Shown piece after piece: positions 36,561 through 49,583 of a DNA stretch of 64,000 nucleotides. Origin of the DNA: Cucumis sativus (taxonomy: Eukaryota > Streptophyta > Magnoliopsida > Cucurbitales > Cucurbitaceae); contig NC_026657.2 in the NCBI RefSeq assembly GCF_000004075.3, positions 18,357,501 to 18,421,500 of the forward strand. The letters are read 5' to 3'. Position 1 is the stretch's first letter, and the number at the start of each line of letters is the position of its first letter. The notes below the pieces were generated by a model. The model worked only from the letters and a program-made list of their open reading frames with translations, had not been told where the DNA came from and made no database searches. Made by a program: the position numbers and the translations under genes.

Positions 36561-38147
36561 TTTGTTAAAGCAAATTTGATCTTTATATGGCTAGGTTGAT
36601 GAGTTTCCAATTTCAAAAGTCTACCTAAAGCTCTATTGTTTGTTTAACTCAAAGGTAAAAAAAAGTAAAGTATGTGGACTTGCACCGAATAGAGCCATGG
36701 TAAGTTTCCAATTTCAAAAGTTTACCTAAAGCTCTATTGTTTATTGATGAGTTTCCATAGAATTTTGAAGGTTTGAGAAGAGTTGTGAAAATTTGGGACA
36801 ATACCACCCTCCTTACTTGTATTTATTCTCATTCTTATTAAGTTTTTCTAACTACGCTTCTTTGGTCCCTCAAAGATATGTCAAATAACTATTCAACTTT
36901 AAGGACTACAAATTGTCATACATGTATTGTCGTAGCGTTTTTGTTGTAAGGACTAGGAACGACCCAACTTTAAGGACTACAAATGGTTATTTTGCTCTAC
37001 TTTAAACATTGTGAACTTTTCATTGATGAAATTTGCATACCTTGGACATTTTCTTTTTGAAGTACCTTTCTTACCATGGACAACAGTGCAGTAAGCCTAG
37101 GGAGGAGGAAACTTCTTCTTTGGTCGGTCTCACATTTTTCAATGTAATAGGTTTTAACTTAAGAGTAGAGTAGTACAGATTCTCAGAGCTAGTATTTACA
37201 ATGGGACAATAAACTAAATTTCATCGGAGAAGAGTTAACCAAAGAATAGCTAATGTGTGTTATGGATGCTTATATTCATGTTGTCTTTGTAGGTTCAAAC
37301 GGAGCGACAACTTCATGAGTTTTCTTTCAAAGAACATTTTCAGAGATGAACATTCTCGGTTGGTCGTTTATGCTTCTGCAGAAAATCTTGTTAGATGTAT
37401 TCTAATGCTATTTAAAATATATTTTGATTAAGGGTTGGGATTCCGTACTTGTAAATTGTTGACACTTGATTGGAAATGTACGAATATTATAAATTGTATA
37501 TCGTATATATATTAAAGTGTTGGCTACTTTTTTCTATATGGGTGTCAATATTATAAATTCAAAATTGTCATTCTCAGCTACATTATTGTCATTCAAATGG
37601 TTCGTGTAATGGTGGAGCGGCAAGGAGAACATGAAAAAACTGTAGTAAATTGAGAAATTTGCAACAGAAAATAAATGACGTAATAAATGAATTTGTGACA
37701 GTTATTAATTGTTGTCAATCCGAAAACGATGACAGTTGTTTAATAAAATAAATTGTCACGATTGTCCTATATGTGACAGGAAAAAAATGTCGTCAATACC
37801 AAAACAATGACATTTTTATACAAAAAAACTGTCGCGATTAACATATTCATGACAATTAAAAAATGTCACAATAAATGAATTCGCGACATTTATGTAACCG
37901 TCGTTAATACACAAATGATGATAGTTATTTGTTGTCATAAAATAAAATATGACAGTTATTTGACGTCGTTGAATTCTGACTAACGACATTTATTTCATAT
38001 CATAAAATAACTTATTGCGACAGTTTTAAAAAACTGTCATCGAAGGACTTTCCATGATTCCCGCTTCTATGACTGAAAATAACTGTCGCGAATTTCGTTT
38101 ACGACAATAAATAACTGTCGTCGTAGACCACTTTTCTACTAGTGGAG

Positions 38148-40867
38148 GTTCTTTCACACAGTATATAGAATATAGATGTATGCCACACAACACATCCTAC
38201 CAATCATAAAGACGAGCAAATCAACAAAGTATAGAAAAACAATAATAACACACAAAAGTTGATAACTTAGCTTCGTGATCGAACATCTATGTCTGGAGGT
38301 AGTGTGTGCCTATGAAGATAAACTACTAACATAATCATACTAAACGATTATAATGTTGTACTTATTTCTAGATTATACTGAAGATTACATAATTAACTCA
38401 TCTAAATCCAGACTTTTTTGAGACGTGAGACATCAACTCTTTCAAACTTAAACTCCTAAGAGTAGACTTCCTCTCACTTGAAATTATCTTTCCTACCCAT
38501 CTCGAGCTTCTGTCATTTGAGAATTTACACTCTCTTATGTGAATGATAACTCATGTATGGTAGGATCCCCTTACGTGGAGAAACTTTTCAGGATCAAATG
38601 GTTTTGCTTTAGTCTCCCCCAACATTGCTTTTGGAAACTAAAGTAACCTCAATAAAAACAATACTTAGAATTCGCCCGCACACTTAAAAAAAACTCTGGT
38701 CTTCAAATACACACAACTTAAAAAGTTTCATGTCATAGGTCAGATCGGAAACACTTAACAATATGTGAGGCAACACTAGCACACACAGCTTCTTAAACTT
38801 AATTAGCATAGTCCAGCTATGTAAAATATCCTTACAAATAATGGGCATTGCAATAGAAAAGGAAAATATCTAAGAGAAAATATTGTCATAATAAGCTAAA
38901 AAATGAAAGAAATAATTTTACAGGAACAACAACTTCCTTCAGCAACAGTGAGACAAGATCTCACTGAAAAACACATTCTGAGACAACCTTAAACAGCCCA
39001 AAAAGCAAATATTGCTAGGAAACTTAAATAAATATATTTAGCCAAGAGCATAGAACTAACAAATTAAACTATCCCTTTGGTTAAGATATTTGTTTAAGAT
39101 ATAATACTTTCACACTTACAAATCCATCCATAAATATTGCAACAAAAAGGCTGATAAATAATAGGACTATTGAACCATAACAGCAAGAAGGTCCACGCAT
39201 AAAAGTAATAAATCGACGGGATAAAAAAAGAAACTAAAAAAAATAAACCAAAGATAGGTTAGCGCAATTAAGAACAACTACGATAACAGACATCAACTAG
39301 AAACTAGAAACTACAGCCCAAAAACCACATCAAATGTTTGCAACTACAACCATCTAGAGCTCAGAAAAGCAAGGCATCCAACAACTCTACCAACTCCCCC
39401 TATAGCCTAAAAAATCAGGAAAAAGTACCAGTCTGATCTTGATCATCAACAACCTATCGCATCAGGGACAGCACAATAGTAGTCTCGCGCTTTCTTTTAG
39501 AGACATAATCAATGGCATCATTAACCATTTGAAGCTCTCATGACGAGAGTCCATAAGGCCATTGCAAAAAGATGAAGTAACAAACTTAGTTGTACTTAGA
39601 GAGTTTGAGCTATTAACCTGCCATGATCTTCCTAAATAGGTGGAAGAATTAGTTCACATGTTATTTTTCTATTTATCGTTTTGGTTATTTATTTTTTTCA
39701 ATTATCTTCAAAATTTTAGCAAACACTAAGCTAGTGGGTTACTAATTTTTGCTCTTTTTTACGGTTACTAATTTTTGCTCCTTTTTTAGACTATAAATAT
39801 TAGTCCATTAAATTGAATAAAAGCAAGAAATTCCATTTATTCTCTCCCTCTTGACAATATATCTTACAAAGTATTTATCTTTGTTTTTATTTGTTTTCTT
39901 CAAGAAGAGAAGAGTGTGTGATATTTTTACAGATCCTTTGTTTTAAAACCAACAGAGTAGGTGGAGCAGTGTCAAGAACATGGTGGCCTTTAAATATTTT
40001 GTAGTTAAAGTTTAGTAAGCCATGTTTGGCACCAATTTTATCGTTTGTTGTAAACAAAGCTGTCAGGCTTATGAGATAGCAGAATCCTACAAATTATTTC
40101 AACATATGCAATAAGTAAATGAAGAGTCTCAGAACCAATGGGTTGACATAGCTGACGAATGACAAACGCTTCACAATTAAAGGTGCCACATTTTTAAATT
40201 TTGTTTTGAGATAAATTTGAGAACTTAACAACAATTTAACAAGAAAAAGAAGTTCAAATTTTTACGACTGAATTTGGGATAAATCATGAAATGTGACCAA
40301 TGATAGTGCAATATATATTATCACAGTGCCTCAAACCTTGCCTACTTAGGATATTTGATGTGGTGTTTTGGGATTAATTTGGAGCAAATAGAAGCTAAAA
40401 AGGGTATTTGAGGCCTCAAACGAGAGAGAAAATGACAATTCTGCCTTTAGGTGAGTGTTCGGGCAGCCTATGGTATTGAGGCACAACACTTTTCACAAAA
40501 TTCTAAAAAATTGTGGAGCAGCGTAGCGTTGGATGTCATAGTAGCACTTTCGTAAGCATCTCAGAGCGGTCGTGCGACATTCGTACCACACCAGACAAGT
40601 CAGTCAAACTAAATCAAAATTGTTGATAGAACAATGGACGTATTTCATAACCTCCTTGCTCTTGACACGAGGAAAAAGTTTTTTCAAACATATGAAAGCA
40701 TGTTTGAGAAAGGAAATTTGTTCTAAGACTATAAGCAATAATGGATGAGAACAACATTATATTTTGCAACTCATGGATGTGTGGATATGAGGATTAGTCT
40801 TACTCCCACATAATACATGTTAAACAAAAAGAGATGTGACAGGTTTGCATATGTTAACGTGAGAGTG
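38148..40867. other. Intergenic DNA, no gene recognised
   Basis: No open frame above chance. About 39659-39910 could be a decayed Copia LTR: it starts TGTTATTTTTC and holds ACTATAAATATTAG followed by AATAAAAGCAAG, a TATA-like and polyA-like pair. About 40340-40620 resembles LTR U3 sequence of Gypsy families by style only. Neither could be bounded. Confidence 0.4.
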
Positions 40868-42055
40868 TCACTTACAATAAAAATATAAAGATACTAAAAT
40901 ACGATGAAAGCAATAGTAAAAGGTGTCGATCACTTCCATGGGTCCATCATATGTTTGCACAAGGTGTTGGTCTCCCTGCCCACAAAACCAAAACTGCTCA
41001 AGTTGTAGTTTGATTGGCACTCTATCACCTGCTTGGAATTTGTGAGGTCTGCGTCTTGTATCCACCCACTTTTTCATACGCTTCGACATCTTTCTCTAAA
41101 TAAGAGCGAGCAACTATGGAAGATTGTCTCCACCCTTTAGAAAAATTGTGGGTTTGAAGACTTTTGAGCATAGGGACGGTTAAGAACATGTGGCATGAGG
41201 GGGTTGTCTACCGCATACAATTTCAAACAGTGTCTTTCCTGTAGATGAGCTTTTTTTATAATTACATCTGAATTAAGCAACATGTAACACTTGTACTAAG
41301 TTCTTCTGTCGTGCATCAATAAAGTGACACAACAGTATTTCTAAAGCATGTTGTTAAAGCGATCTGTTTGTCCATTAGTCTATGGGCGATACTTGTTCAT
41401 ATGTTTAGTAACCCCAACATCTTCATTAATTTGGTCCATAACGTTCTAGTGAATCGACCATCGTGATTACTGATAATGCTCGCTAAGACACATTAAAGTT
41501 TCACAACATGCCTTGAAGAAAAGTTAGACTATCATTTCACAAGATCATATCTTAGGTGTTAGAATGAATGTGAGAAAATGTGTGATGAAGTGTAGATCTA
41601 GAGATATGCTATCCCACGACATTGAGGACACATGAAAGGGTTCCAACAGACTTGGTAATTTGGCTCGTTCAACATTATCTTGGTGACATACAACACGAGT
41701 ATTAGTAAATTGCATCACCTCCTTCCTATGAGTTGACCAATAGTCACCTTGTTTCGGTAGTGCATAATGTTTGTTGCCAACCATCGTGCCAGCCCACACT
41801 GTGTCATGAAATTCTTCCATTAGTAGTCACTTGAATGTGGGACAAACATGCAATTGCCTTTGGTGAACAATAGATCGTCTTCCATCCAAAAAGTCAGTAT
41901 TCCCTTCTTTGATCAACTATATTATAGCTTAGGTCGTAGTATCCTTTACAAAGCAAGCCTTGACAGTCTCTCCAACAACGTCGCTCAAGTTGCTAGCTTT
42001 CAAATGGGTGAATGTGGACAGGGCTGCATGTTCCCTATCCATATTTGTAGATAAA
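40868..42055 (-). pseudogene. Decayed Ty3/Gypsy integrase region
   Basis: On the minus strand, from about 42055: an RNase H to integrase linker remnant, then the integrase zinc domain (41820-41545; EEFHDTVWAG, a YWSTHRKEVMQF tract and CHQDNVERAKLPSLLEP), a damaged core (recognisable QTDR near 41360) and the C-terminal part at 41089-40868 (KRMKKWVDTRRRPHKFQAGD, then KLQLEQFWFCGQGDQHLVQ, YDGPMEVID). The order is correct for a Gypsy pol 3' half. There are several frameshifts and stops, and it lacks RT and both LTRs. It is a different lineage from the 2376-5047 element judging by the linker sequence. The Copia element at 42201 lies next to its upstream end. Confidence 0.85.
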
Positions 42056-42195
42056 TAAGGAGATAGAATGTTATTTGCTTATTCGTATTTGTAGATAAAT
42101 AAATATATCTAATTGACAATGATAATTTATTGTATTAGATTTGAGTACAGTAACAACCTACAATCGTTTGTAAATCCTTTGATAGATGCATATAT

Positions 42196-42200
42196 ATATA
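42196..42200. other. Target-site duplication of the Copia element (left)
   Basis: ATATA directly before the LTR; repeated at 45626-45630 directly after the other LTR. Five bases is standard for Copia integration, though the surrounding TA-repeat lowers its weight slightly. Confidence 0.8.
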
Positions 42201-43022
42201 TGTTGGGAATAACAACCCCAAGTTCTATTACCCACTTTTATGACTATACCAAACTCCTAACCACTTGATATAGTTTTATGCACTAACTAGAGAACACAAT
42301 CTAAACAAGCAAAACACAACAACCAGATAATCACAAAAGAAGCAAAAATAAGTGAAACAATAATATATATTGGGTTTGACCAATTCGGTCTCCATCCGCT
42401 TTCAGAACCAGGTTGGAGGGATTTTATTAAGAGCAAAAATAGGATACAATTACAAAGTTCAATAAGACTAGCAATCTGTAATCAACCAAGACAAACTCGA
42501 CTATATTGTCAACCAAATGCCAAGAAGGACTAAGAGACCCACGCTAAAACCTCTGTTACTGTGTCCCAAACTCGTTGAAAGCAAACATTGAAGTAAACTT
42601 GTCGAAACCCAACGCTTAGACCCGTCGAACTCGACTTCTATCCCTAAAAAAAATGCTTGAACCCGAGGCCAATATGCCACTCGAACCCGATGCTAATGCA
42701 CTGTCAGAATAACACTGCAAACATGCATCATTCATCTCTGCCATGAACATTGTTCAACTTTGGTATAAGGCGCAAGCTCGCCGACGTCGATGCCCAAAAT
42801 CTGCTCAAACGAACGTCGTTGAATGCCTCTCTCTCCCACACCCCTCTTCCTTAGTGTGGTTGTGGTTCGCTCTCTCACCGTTTTCCTTTTTTCTTTGTCT
42901 AATTAAAAGACATAAGGTAGAAGATGTGAATAATTACAAATTTACCATAAAAGCAAATTACCACTCTACCCTTAACTTAAAACCCATTTTACCAACCTTT
43001 AAATACTTGTCATTTTTCTACA
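42201..43022 (-). repeat. Copia 3' LTR
   Basis: The plus strand starts TGTTGGGAATAACAACCC and ends TTTTTCTACA. Pairs with 44822-45625. On the minus strand a purine-rich tract (GAGGGAGATT) just upstream (43023-43032) is the likely polypurine tract. Confidence 0.92.
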
Positions 43023-43078
43023 AATCTCCCTCATGACAAGCTATTTAAGACACCAAACTGATTCTCTTAATCACCCTA

Positions 43079-44726
43079 TCATGCAGAATCAACCTTCAGC
43101 TCATCTAACCAATACTTAAACCTATGAGCTGGAAAAACCTTGGCTACCATCCAAGCCTTATACCTAGACTTATTGTCACCTCTTGGCTTAATCCACTTTG
43201 TTTGAATGAGTTTATTAATACGAGGCTTTGGAACCAATGACCATGTATGGTTCCTTCTCAAAGAAAACAACTCTACTTCCATAGAATCCTTCCATTGTTT
43301 CTTCGAATCAAATATAATATGTCACTAAAAACTCCCTCATCAATCAAAGCCCTCTCCTGTTGAGACTGTACACCATCAAATTCAGACTCGTCTGTAACCT
43401 CTATTTATGAAACTAGTGGTGACTATTCACCAGATAGATCAGAACTTTTCCCTGAAAGTTGTACTCCATAATCAATTCTGACACCTATCACAACATGATC
43501 AACTGTCTATTGTTTCTATTGTTTTGATGTTGTAGCAACACTACTTGAAACTGCAGTACCTTCCAACACATACAGACCATTCTTCAAATTTCTCCTCAAT
43601 TTAACCAAAGAACCCTTGGGTTTCAAAACTCCATAGATTTAAAAGCATAACCTGATCTATCTAATTTACCAAGAGATATTAGATTACATTTGAGTTTTGG
43701 AACATACCTCACATTTGTGAGATTTTTGATTATTATGTCATGTGCTACAATTTTAACTAACCCAGTTCCCTTGATATCATAAGTACTGATATCACCCATG
43801 AAGACTTTCCCCCATCATTTTTTTGAAAATAAAAAAATCCCGATTAGAAATCATGTGATACGTGCACCCTGAATCCATGATCCAAGCATCTTGCATATCC
43901 CTATGAGACACCATCAAGACGTCTATTGAATCAAAATCATACTCATCAGTAACATTTGTTGCACTTGTCTGAGTTGCATGCTTGCTACTTTGCTTCCTTG
44001 CTCTATTCAAAGGGCAATGTTTCTTAAAGTGTCCTTTTTTATGAAAAAGGAAACACTTTCTAGCTTCCCTTTTTGAATTCAACTTGGAACTCTTCTCTTT
44101 TCTTTTCCAATTCTTTTTGTCACTTCTTCCTTTGGCCATGAGTAACTCTCCATCAATGTTTTTTCTTTCTTAATTTCAAGATTTCTAGTCTTTAAGGCAA
44201 CTAACACTACATTTATGGTCAATGAATTCTGACCATATTTAATAGCTGTCTTAACCTCTCGATATGTTTCAGGTAATGAATTTAAAAGAATCACTGCTTG
44301 ATTCTCATCTGACACCTTCTCACCGATGTTATTGAGATCAATTATAATCTTCTGAAATTCATTTAAGTTCTCTTATAAGCCTTTACTTTGGTCCATCTTA
44401 TATCCAAAGCATTTCTCCTTTAGATATAAATTTATTTGGCAATGACTTTGTCAAGTAAAGACTTTCTAGCTTCTTCCATAAATCCCCTCTAGTAGTAGCC
44501 TCATCTACAAGCCTAAGCACATCATCTGACAGATACAGAAGGATCGTTGAATAGGCCATTTAATTTGTATCCTTTTTCTCACTTTCTCTTATAGTTTCCA
44601 AAAGGTTCTCTTCATCTAAGATTTTAGCTACTTTTTGTTGAACTAAAATAGCTCTAATATTTTCCTCCAAAGAGCAAAATCACCCATCCCGTCAAACTTA
44701 ACCACCTCAAACCGTCTTGAAGTCAT
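43079..44726 (-). pseudogene. Copia gag-pol remnant
   Basis: The minus strand from 44726 gives a gag start (MTSRRFEVVKFDG). Capsid remnants follow to 44079 (DENQAVILLNSLPETYREVK near 44310-44250), then the nucleocapsid knuckle CFLFHKKGHFKKHC (about 44060-44020). Next come the protease-type start DAWIMDSGCTYHM (about 43890-43850) and the stretch GDISTYDIKG…RYVPKLKCNLISLGKL (about 43800-43670). Broken sequence then leads straight to the RT N-terminus at 43282-43079 (SLRRNHTWSLVPKP, LIQTKWI). The whole integrase core is absent between these, so a large in-element deletion is clear. Multiple stops and frameshifts occur; in the zinc knuckle the second Cys is Phe-flanked but the CCHC spacing is kept. 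Non-functional. Confidence 0.88.
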
Positions 44727-44807
44727 CTTTACAGAACTGATTAAAACAACAATATGTAAACCACAAACTACCACGCAAAACTCAAATCTTCTTTTGGATC
44801 AAATGAA

Positions 44808-44819
44808 GCTTTGATACCA
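44808..44819 (-). other. Primer-binding site of the Copia element
   Basis: The minus strand reads TGGTATCAAAGC two bases after the LTR end, one base off the usual initiator Met-tRNA complement TGGTATCAGAGC. Confidence 0.85.
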
Positions 44820-44821
44820 CT

Positions 44822-45625
44822 TGTTGGGAATAACAACCCTAAGTTTTGTTACCACTTGTTATGACTATACCAAACTCTAAACCGCTCGATATAGTTTTAT
44901 GCACTAACTAGAGAACACAATCTAAACAAGCAGAACGCAACAGCCAGATAATCACAAAGAAAGCGAAAATAAGTGACACAACAATATATAGTGGTTGGAC
45001 CTATTCAATCTACATCCACTTTGAGAACTAGTTTGGAGGGATTTTATTAAGAGCAAAAATAAGATACAATTACAGAGTTCAACAAGATTAGAAATCTGTA
45101 ATCAACCAAGACAAATCTGACTATATTGTCAACCAAATGCCAAGAAGGACTGAGAGACCCACACTGAAACCTCTATTACTGAGTCCCGAACCCGTCGAAA
45201 CCCAACGCTTAGACCTATCGAAACTCTACTTCTATACACCTCGGAAAAATGCTTGAACCCAATGCTGATACTCCACTCGAACCCAACGCTAATGCGTCAT
45301 CGGAATAACACTGCAAACATGCGTTATTCACCGTCGAATCTGCCACGAGTGTCATTCACCGTCGGTATAAGGCATAAACTCACCGATATTGATGCTCGAA
45401 ATTTGCTCAAACAAACGATGTTGACGCCTTTGTCTCTCCCTCACCCCTCTTCCTTAGTGTGACTATTGGCTGCTCCCTCACCCTTTTCCTCTTTTCTTTT
45501 GTCTAATTAAAAGACCTAAGGTAGAAAATGAGAATAATTACAAATTTGTCATAAGGCAAATTACCACTCTACCCTTAACGTAAAACTCATTTTACCAACT
45601 CTTAATTACTTGTCATTTTTCTACA
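44822..45625 (-). repeat. Copia 5' LTR
   Basis: Homologous to 42201-43022 from TGTTGGGAATAACAACCC to TTTTTCTACA. The open frame at 45253-45462 lies in it and is not a gene. Confidence 0.92.
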
Positions 45626-45630
45626 ATATA
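45626..45630. other. Target-site duplication of the Copia element (right)
   Basis: ATATA, same as 42196-42200. Confidence 0.8.
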
Positions 45631-46279
45631 GAATAAAACAAAGAAGAATTAAATCATTTTGGAATTTTTTGGTGGTCCATTTGAAATGATCGATGAAGGA
45701 AAGAATTTAGTGTGGATTAATTGGAGGTTGACAACAACCCTTTGACTTTTGACAGACTTATAGAATTTTTTTGGCAGCTGGTTACACAACTTTTCAATCC
45801 TCACCATAATGTTCTCTATTATTCCAAGAGTTTCAAGCAAGTATAAAAATTTAATTATCTGATAAACACACTTGAAACCTTCATTATCGATATTATTTAC
45901 TTTAACATAAATTAAACTCTTATGATTTTGAGTTTGGAAACATCAAGACTTATTTGATAGTTTATCTTCATTTATATATTTATGATACTTTCTTTTCTAC
46001 CCAAAATGTGAGATTGTTTTTGCACTATTAATAATTCTTTTACGTGGACTACTTAAACTCCAGTCTTTGATGATGGCTAAAAACTCAAAAAAAAGAAGAA
46101 GAAGAAGAAGAAGAAGAAAATAAAGAAAGAGAGAGAAATAAAAAGAAAAAGAAAAAGAAAAAGAAAGAAAGAAAGAAATTTGTGGCATGTGAATAAAAGA
46201 CATGCAAATGAACTCTAAAAGACTCCTCATTTGGATTTCACTCGAGTTTATTTTAGGTATGAGTTTAGGTACTACAGTC
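45631..46279. other. Intergenic DNA with a purine microsatellite
   Basis: No gene. 46089-46180 is a GAA / AAAAG / GAAA purine run that creates a spurious Leu/Phe-rich minus-strand frame (45997-46230). Confidence 0.7.
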
Positions 46280-46752
46280 TAAATAATAGTTTAGATCACG
46301 ATACACGATAGTGTAGTTCATTCTAAATGATGGGGGAAAATGCTTCAAATTTAAACGATCGGATAATAAACTCTTAATAATGCTAAGAAAGCTTCATACA
46401 TAAACGATTGCACAATATAATCTTCTTTTAAATGATTGTGTATTACAGTCTAAATGATGATTTAGATCATGATGTTATCGTGTAAAAAAGGCTTCAAATT
46501 TAAACTATCAGATAATAAACTGTAAACAATGGCGAGAAAGCTTCAAACATAAACGATCGTATAATATAATCATTTTCTAAATGATAGTGTAAACTACATT
46601 CTAAATGATGGTTTAGATCATGATACAAGATCATGTAGTTCATTTTAAATGATGCAAAAAAATGCTTCAAATTTAAACTATCGTATAATAAACATAAACG
46701 ATCGTATAATATAATCTTCTTGTAAATGATTGTGTACTACTATAGTCTAAAT
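46280..46752. repeat. Tandem repeat of about 150-170 bp units
   Basis: Three units starting CTAAATGATGGTTTAGATCA-like at 46280, 46450 and 46601. Each contains TGCTTCAAATTTAAAC, GATAATAAACT, CATAAACGATCGTATAATAT and AAATGATTGTGT blocks. The array stops at 46752 with the start of a fourth unit and resumes at about 49584. Confidence 0.85.
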
Positions 46753-49583
46753 TGTTAGAAGATTTGTAGGCCCGTGGTCATTATATTTGTTGAGAATTAT
46801 CATTGTGAAAGTTGACGTGGCAAAAATTAAAGCTTTTTGTGTAAAGAATTGAAGATTTTTCGTATCAAAAGATATTATTTTGAGGCATTATGTAAGTAAA
46901 AGATATTCCTTAAATTAGAAGATATTATCTTATATTATTTGATGGAGTAGTTTTTGGGCTTCAAGATCCTTTCCTTTTCAAATGCCGAATTCGTTATGAT
47001 TATGGATTGCGAGGTCCTTGGCATGTGTGGTGTGTGCGTACAACATTACAATTGAAAGGACAACCCTTGTGAAGAGATCAAGCGAACATGCAAGTCTTTT
47101 AGATTGTTTTGGTTCTATTTGGCTATCTTTGTGTTGAAAAAAAGTCTTAATGACTTAATTACAAACATCAAACTTTTGTTGCAATAAGAAATAAGGTACC
47201 TTAATCTGCAATTTGACGAGAAATATAATTAAGGGGGAGATCTTCAATTATACATCTGTAATCTGTTGAATGATGAGAAACATGATTAAGGGGGAGATTT
47301 TTATTTTATCCAAGTCATCTTTGAAATAACACAGTGATAGTTTTACGTGCCGTAAAGTTGTATCACTCAAAGAACATAGTGAAGAATAATCTATGTGTTT
47401 AAGATCATACAATTGTAATTATGATTTATATGTGAAAGAAATAAAATCTATGAACTCATGTCATAGATCCCCAGATGTAGATGATGTATCATCAAACTCG
47501 GTTAACAATTTTTTGTGTTCCTACTATGTTTAATTATTGCACAGTTTGCTATATGTTCTATTATTACCTCATGTGTTGGAATTTATGTCCTAAAACTTGT
47601 AGTTTGTAATAATATTCTATTTAAGAAGTCGTTATTGATACTATAACCTTAAAGCCAATAAACTAAAGACTCGAGACTATTATTGAGTAAACTTGAACTT
47701 TATGTAGAGACATAAACGTGGATCAAGTTCAAGTATTTAGCCTAAATAGTCTATAGTGTACGAATATGGTTGGGCACCTTCTTTTGGAAAAACTATGGAT
47801 GCGACCTGCTTTGTAGTTAGTATAAACGATGTGATCCTGAATTGTTCATGTAGTGATATGAAAGTGGGGGCATCCTATGTAAAGAGTTTACATAAGACTG
47901 GAACCATGAAATAGTCGCTTTTAGGTTATAACACCTTCGACTTTAATAAAACCGAATATTTCGTTTATAGATATCCAGTGTAATTTAATTTTAATCCTGA
48001 GCTAATTATGAACTTCTGTTTACATAGAATTATCCTAAGATCTGTATAGGTGCGGGCAGCTCAATGGCGCTGGCCCAATAAGCCTCCCATTTCAGGGCTA
48101 AGACCAGATGGATAACTAGGGACATAGAGTGCAAAGACAAAATTCACTCATATCCATTTTAGGGATAGTAGATAGGTTGTTTCCTTAATAACTGAATCCA
48201 AATCTTAAACAAGAGGCCCCACCCTCTCATTGGTCCGATAGGGATTCAGTTTATAGGATGGACGTTAAACCAATTGTTCAATAGTGGATAAGTTGGACTT
48301 AATGAGCAAGATGTAATCTTGAGAGTAAAATGATACTTTGATCCAGCCAAGGTTACGAACAACTTGTCAAGGATTATCTTACTTATCATGTCTATATCAC
48401 ATGGACACAAATATATCTATAGTGAGAGGACTGCAACTACGGAACTTTAGTGGACTGATCCTTTAGTTAACAAAGGTTGAATAACTTGGTCTAAAAGAGT
48501 TTAGTCATTTAATCTCGAATCGTTGGAGCCCATGATCTATAGGTCCATTAGGTTCCCCCCTAGCTCACAAGGAATCAACTTAGAAAATTATGATGAAATA
48601 ATTTGAATTGTTCGAATCAGTAAAGAGAGAGAAACAAACGAATATATTTGATATAGTTGTCGGTTATAAGTTTAAGATAGAGCTTCATGATTAAATGTGG
48701 TTTAGATATTAAAAATATGAATATGAATTCATATTTGGAAGCTCGAAATTGATGAAAATGGTCAAAGTTGTGAAAAGTCAAAATGTTGACTTTTGACTTT
48801 TCAAAGTCAAACTTTGACCGGCTTTATATTCAAATTTGATTTGATTTTTTGGAGAAATGAATGTAGATTCATGCTCGGAGGTTGAAATTAGTCAAGACGA
48901 ACAAAATGATAAAAAGTTGATTTGAAGTTTGAATTTTTTGATTTAAAATGTCAAATTATCATATTACCCTAGACTAATTTGTTGAGATTTGGCAAGCTCA
49001 TCACATGCCAGTGTTGCATGTGACTTGCAAGTGGCTTCATGCATGTGAGACACCTACTCCACTAATAGTTAGTGGAATGCCAAGTGGTGAGATAGGGAAG
49101 CCTTTGTTTGTAGTTTGCCTGTAGCAATTGTGAAAGGTCTCTTATTTTTTAATGGTGAGATTTTATTTTTGTAACTAAGATTTACAAAATACAAACAAAA
49201 AACTCAATTTGCCCTCCAAAAAGATATATATATATATATAAAAGCTTGGTTCCTCCAAAAGAAAAGCTCTCTCTTTTTTTTCTCCACCATTTTTTAGTCC
49301 TGCAACCTAGTTCTAAGTCTGGAGATTAGCGGATCAACTCTAGCGGTAGTCCTGACTTCAAATTCGTCAAGAGAATACAAGAGAAGAAAAGCTTCAAAGG
49401 TAAGTTTTTCTATTAACCCCATCTTTGTTTATATTTTGGTTATTATGCATGTTGATTACTAAATTTTGTTTAGTTGCAATTAGAGTAAAGTTTGTTCATT
49501 TTTCCACTGCTCATGTCTATCATTTCCATCAATATGTGGGATCTTCTCAACCACTGTTGTTAACTCTTTCACTGCTTTATCAT
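46753..49583. mobile_element. Insertion of LTR-type sequence splitting the tandem repeat
   Basis: Foreign DNA between the two parts of the tandem array. It begins TGTTAGAAGATTTGTAGG. From 47574 a second TG start (TGTTGGAATTTATGTCC) opens a repeat family also present at 17440-18035 (inverted) and 52133-52510. Near 49200-49400 a TATA run followed by AAAGCTTGG and a CT-rich stretch resembles an LTR transcription start and leader. No coding region was found. It may be one LTR element lacking genes or several nested fragments; no target duplication was identified. Confidence 0.5.
47574..49400 (+). repeat. LTR-like member of the TGTTGGA… family
   Basis: The longest of the three copies. It shares the block with AGACATAAACGTGGATCAAG and the CATAAGACTGGAACCATGAA block with the others. 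The 3' boundary is a guess, based on the TATA and leader-like region near 49200-49400. Confidence 0.5.

Larger units (their letters stand above)
32662..38144. mobile_element. CACTA element C, different family, non-coding
   Basis: 5,483 bp with 22-bp matching inverted ends (CACTAGTAGAAAAGTGGTCTAC at the left and its complement at the right), flanked by the duplication GAG (32659-32661 and 38145-38147). Subterminal zones (32690-32830 and 37670-38110) repeat TGTCGCGA/TGACAGTTATTT-like motifs in both orientations. A GC-rich block at about 32985-33170 and an AT-rich interior with only short frames follow; I recognise no transposase. Internal duplications lie at 34490-34655 with 36392-36560, and at 36597-36645 with 36697-36747. 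Confidence 0.87.
42201..45625 (-). mobile_element. Ty1/Copia retrotransposon, internally deleted, both LTRs present
   Basis: 3,425 bp in minus orientation: 5' LTR 45625-44822, PBS 44819-44808, gag from an ATG at 44726, a protease-like part, then a jump into the start of RT at about 43282, a purine tract before 43023, and the 3' LTR 43022-42201. The integrase core and most of the RT and RNase H are missing, so it is a deletion derivative that could only move with help. The LTRs (822 and 804 bp) are clearly homologous but diverged, with many substitutions, so the insertion is not recent. Confidence 0.93.
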
